Assembly (NCBI GenBank): GCA_021413825.1 | Contig: JAIOPQ010000081.1 | Span: 1 to 53,012, forward strand | DNA from: Spirochaetia bacterium | Lineage (GTDB): Bacteria > Spirochaetota > Leptospiria > Leptospirales > Leptonemataceae | Direction: 5' to 3' | DNA length: 53,012 nucleotides | Part shown: one piece after another, positions 50,574 to 53,012 of the stretch | Numbering within the stretch: position 1 is the stretch's first letter | Layout of the letters: each line of letters begins with the position of its first letter | Translations under genes and position numbers: made by a program | Notes under the pieces: model-generated | What the model was told of the DNA's origin: nothing | Seen by the model: only the letters and a program-made list of their open reading frames with translations | The model's database searches: none

Positions 50574-51618
50574 TTTTTTGCAGCAATCGCTGTCGTCCAC
50601 GTACATTAGCCACGCGAATATCGTCTGAATCCACCGGAACCGCAAATAGAAGAGTGCGCGCATAACGTCCTTCCAAAATTGTTCGAGGTATTTTGTCGAA
50701 TGCTGAAATCAGCGGTTTATCAGAAATAAGATGAGGCTCAGCAATTAGAAAATCGCTGAATGGTTCTTTACGCTGAAACTGAATACTATGACCCGGACCG
50801 ATCCAGGTTGTACTGCGCCAGGGGAACAGTGCAGTTCTCGCCATTATATCGATGAACCAGGGATGAGGTTCGTCACGAATTGTTACAAGCTCTATTCTGA
50901 AAAGGGGCTCTGGATTTTTTACATGCAATTCCACTGCTGGCATGTTTTGCGCGGACATTCCAACCGTGGCAAAGAGCTTTCCCGGTTTCTTGGCATCGGC
51001 CTCATTCTCAAGGTATGATTCTGGAATTGTGAACTCTGCCATTGCCATTGCAGGAAATTTACCACCGTCGAGTATATAATATCCGGTATGCGTTCCAAAT
51101 GCAGTTTCATATTCGGCAAGTAACTGATCGCGGAAATCCTTCCAGAATGTTTTCTGCGTCCGACGATTCCAGTATTCAAGATTCTCTTCCCCGCGTTCTT
51201 GCATTCCGCTGGGCATTGGAAATGTACCGTTGTCCGGCGCGATTGCTTCGCGCGAGAATCCGTAGAATCCATCCTGGCCCGCGAAGGGAGGAATGACGGC
51301 TGCAATTTCCCCATCAATAAAAAGTGAAACGGCTGTCCCTTCGGAAAACCATACCAGATCCATTTCATCAGCAGAGGGCAGGATGAGTCCGGCGGGATGC
51401 CTGCAGGCTGCTTTCCTTTGCATGGGTGCCTGGCCTCGCGACATGGACTCGGAATCATCTTCCGGTGCTGGAATCAAATTCATCACCCAGACTGCTTTTG
51501 ACGCAGCCTCAATGCCTTCGATAGGATTGAGATACAGGTAGACTGTCCTCCCATCGCTTTCTACGCTGGCGGTGAGCGTTGTGTAAGGATTATCTTCGCG
51601 CTTCAGGATTTCTTGCAT
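50551..51618 (-). CDS. Suppressor-of-fused-like domain protein
   Basis: A 355-residue soluble protein. The C-terminal half (about residues 195-300) contains FRIELVTIRD, HPWFIDIMARTALFPW and IGPGHSIQF, which resemble the SUFU/DUF2314-like domains common in bacterial immunity or toxin-neighbour proteins. The N-terminal half is unrecognised but has the WFSEGTAVSLFIDGE strand pattern. No signal peptide or membrane segment. It overlaps the convergent recD stop by 23 bases, and its start codon overlaps that of the divergent cupin gene. Function is not known. Confidence 0.55.
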   Translation of the reverse strand: MQEILKREDNPYTTLTASVESDGRTVYLYLNPIEGIEAASKAVWVMNLIPAPEDDSESMSRGQAPMQRKAACRHPAGLILPSADEMDLVWFSEGTAVSLFIDGEIAAVIPPFAGQDGFYGFSREAIAPDNGTFPMPSGMQERGEENLEYWNRRTQKTFWKDFRDQLLAEYETAFGTHTGYYILDGGKFPAMAMAEFTIPESYLENEADAKKPGKLFATVGMSAQNMPAVELHVKNPEPLFRIELVTIRDEPHPWFIDIMARTALFPWRSTTWIGPGHSIQFQRKEPFSDFLIAEPHLISDKPLISAFDKIPRTILEGRYARTLLFAVPVDSDDIRVANVRGRQRLLQKIKLLDRF

Positions 51619-52114
51619 GAGTAATTCCGTTCAATTGATTCGCACCAATATGTTTGATGAGCTTGCAGCGCAGGCTCGTGCAATCCCTCGTCTTCGCATT
51701 AACCATAATTTCCATTCTTCGATGGAAGACAATCCGCATCGTTTTTTGAATGTGATGTTACGCGGGACTTATTTAAGACCTCACCGTCACCTGAGTCCAC
51801 CCAAGACTGAAAGTTTTGTTTGCCTGGAAGGCCACCTGGCCTTCTTCATTTACGACGGATCCGGCAACATTGAAGCCATGCATGAACTAAATGCGAAGGG
51901 ACCTGTCATTGGAATCGACATTGCTCCAGGCATCTGGCATACAATCCTCGTACTCTCTGAACGAGCCGTGTTCTTTGAAGTTAAACCGGGACCATATCAA
52001 GTCTCAACCGACAAGGAGTTTGTCTCCTGGGCACCAGAAGAAGGAGCACCAGAAGTTCCGGCGTTTCTACAGAAGCTTCTCCAAGAGTACGAGACTAGAA
52101 GGTCAGTCTCCTGA
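51617..52114 (+). CDS. WbuC-family cupin protein
   Basis: A 165-residue cupin-fold metalloprotein of the WbuC type, found with O-antigen genes in other bacteria and of unknown activity. The double-stranded beta-helix motif RPHRHLSPPKTESFVCLEGHLAFF with His-Arg-His and a Glu is visible, as is GIWHTI in the second cupin motif. The ATG at 51617 is required because the family begins just before the LIRTN block. It shares its start region with the divergent gene: the two ATGs overlap within CATG at 51616-51619. It is convergent with the monooxygenase by two bases. Confidence 0.85.
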   Translation: MSNSVQLIRTNMFDELAAQARAIPRLRINHNFHSSMEDNPHRFLNVMLRGTYLRPHRHLSPPKTESFVCLEGHLAFFIYDGSGNIEAMHELNAKGPVIGIDIAPGIWHTILVLSERAVFFEVKPGPYQVSTDKEFVSWAPEEGAPEVPAFLQKLLQEYETRRSVS

Positions 52115-52116
52115 TC

Positions 52117-53007
52117 TCAGAGGACAGCCCGCGGCATCAATTTCATAATATCTTCGTATTCGCGTACCATCGAGTGAACGATCTCGCGGGCCGGCGTGAT
52201 TTCATGGATTTGGGCTACTCCCTGGCCTGCTGACCAGATATCTTTCCAGCGCTTATATTCGTCCAGAGATCCATGCTCTCCGCCCGCCAGAAGATGGGCA
52301 GCCTTATCCACGCTTTGTTTTAACCAATTTGCCGGGATTCCGGAAATTTTCTCTGTGTAGACAATATCCTCAGGGCTTGATTCTACCAGCATTGTCTTAT
52401 ACGCGTCCTGAGCCTGGGCTTCCGGTGTGGCTATCAGACGTGTACCGAGATAAACTGCCTCAGCTCCCAATGCAAAAGATGCTACCATTTGTTTGCCGGT
52501 GCTAATTGCTCCCGAGGCCACAACAGGAAGTCCAGTTTCTTTTTTTAGGTAAGGGAAGAGGGAGAATGGAGTTATGGCGCCTGCATGCCCGCCGGCTCCA
52601 GCAGCAACCGCAATCAGGGCATCTGCCCCGGACTTTGCCACGATCTCTGCATGCTTGAGCGTTGTTACATCGCAGAACAAATGAGCACCGCTGGCTTTGA
52701 TTTCCTTTGCAATGGTACGCGGCGTTCCAAGGCTCGTAATTACAAGCTCGATCTTCAATTGCATCAGGACATCATACTGTGCTTGCCAGTTGGGATTGTG
52801 ACCTTTATGCAAGATCAGATTTACTCCAATTGGTTTTTTTGTGCGACTTCTGATTTCCTGGATGCCATCCTTAAGTTGTTCCGGAGATCGATAATTAAGC
52901 GATGGGAAGCAGCCAATTCCACCTGCTTCTGAAACCGCAACAACAAGATCCGGATAAGAAACAAGAAACATTGGCGCGCCAATAATTGGAAGATCGATTC
53001 CAAGCAT
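52117..53007 (-). CDS. Nitronate monooxygenase family protein, possibly cut at 5' end
   Basis: A 296-residue FMN-dependent enzyme of the nitronate monooxygenase/2-nitropropane dioxygenase family, a TIM barrel that oxidises nitronates. PIIGAPMFLVSYPDLVVAVSEAGGIG at the start, GAGGHAG at the flavin/active-site histidine region, and VVASGAIST and AVYLGTRLIATPEA in the later barrel are characteristic. The ATG at 53007 lies five bases from the window edge. Family members often have 5-10 extra residues before this block, so the true start may lie outside. It is convergent with the cupin gene. Confidence 0.88.
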   Translation of the reverse strand: MLGIDLPIIGAPMFLVSYPDLVVAVSEAGGIGCFPSLNYRSPEQLKDGIQEIRSRTKKPIGVNLILHKGHNPNWQAQYDVLMQLKIELVITSLGTPRTIAKEIKASGAHLFCDVTTLKHAEIVAKSGADALIAVAAGAGGHAGAITPFSLFPYLKKETGLPVVASGAISTGKQMVASFALGAEAVYLGTRLIATPEAQAQDAYKTMLVESSPEDIVYTEKISGIPANWLKQSVDKAAHLLAGGEHGSLDEYKRWKDIWSAGQGVAQIHEITPAREIVHSMVREYEDIMKLMPRAVL

Positions 53008-53012
53008 GTCTG

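Overview
The window looks like chromosome from a Gram-negative, flagellated spirochaete of the Leptospirales type (Leptospira, Leptonema or Turneriella relatives). This is an inference. The support is LPS core genes (waaA, hldD), FliS, several lipoproteins with loose spirochaete-style lipoboxes, a complete recC-recB-recD set, a DUF8201-like membrane protein resembling the leptospiral LIC_10190 family, frequent GTG/TTG starts, and stand-alone partner-switching parts (SpoIIE-type phosphatase, RsbW-like ATPases). I see no rRNA, tRNA, CRISPR array, insertion sequence or prophage. No gene-free stretch exceeds about 300 bases.

Region by region. 1-5250: the 5' part of msrA runs off the left edge, then three polytopic membrane proteins on the minus strand, the middle one broken by a frameshift. 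A 23-bp direct repeat lies on each side of these three genes. 5259-7646: a minus-strand run of a J-domain protein, YqjE-like and YqjD-like envelope proteins and a lipid kinase. 7814-12248: a HATPase plus cyclic-nucleotide-domain regulator, GtrA, a YgjP-like metallopeptidase, a YqaE/Pmp3 miniprotein, an exported protein, a polyferredoxin and a YidB-like protein. 12309-17499: a plus-strand series of methyltransferase, HATPase-like protein, quinone oxidoreductase, flavin reductase and AAA+ ATPase. 17591-18868: ArsR regulator, AHSA1 protein and OsmC peroxidase, with tandem repeats over the promoter and start codon. 18990-19139: a candidate structured RNA ending in a strong terminator.

19138-28582: HAD hydrolase, waaA, a YfhO membrane protein, an RsbU-like phosphatase, uppP, an exported protein coupled to an outer-membrane-like protein, then fliS and a possible flagellar chaperone. 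28619-33527: a secreted caspase-fold protein with an EF-hand-like loop, a small membrane protein, a HEAT-type lipoprotein, a second lipoprotein, a Nudix hydrolase and a VOC protein. 33550-37697: orphan ParA, a Bax-inhibitor-1 protein, a small membrane protein, a zinc alcohol dehydrogenase and a zinc-ribbon GGDEF protein. 37758-42054: a GH31 glycosidase lipoprotein related to sulfoquinovosidases, MeaB and HldD. 42056-50573: recC-recB-recD, with overlapping stop/start codons. 50551-53007: a suppressor-of-fused-like protein, a WbuC cupin whose start codon overlaps that of the divergent gene, and a nitronate monooxygenase at the right edge.

The most unusual items are the three-way-junction RNA at 18990-19139, the promoter repeats at 17568-17599, the repeat-bracketed membrane-protein module, the GH31 enzyme with a substituted sulfonate-binding position, the exported caspase/HEAT lipoprotein group, and the head-to-head start codons at 51616-51619. 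All calls were made by reading the sequence; no database search was run.
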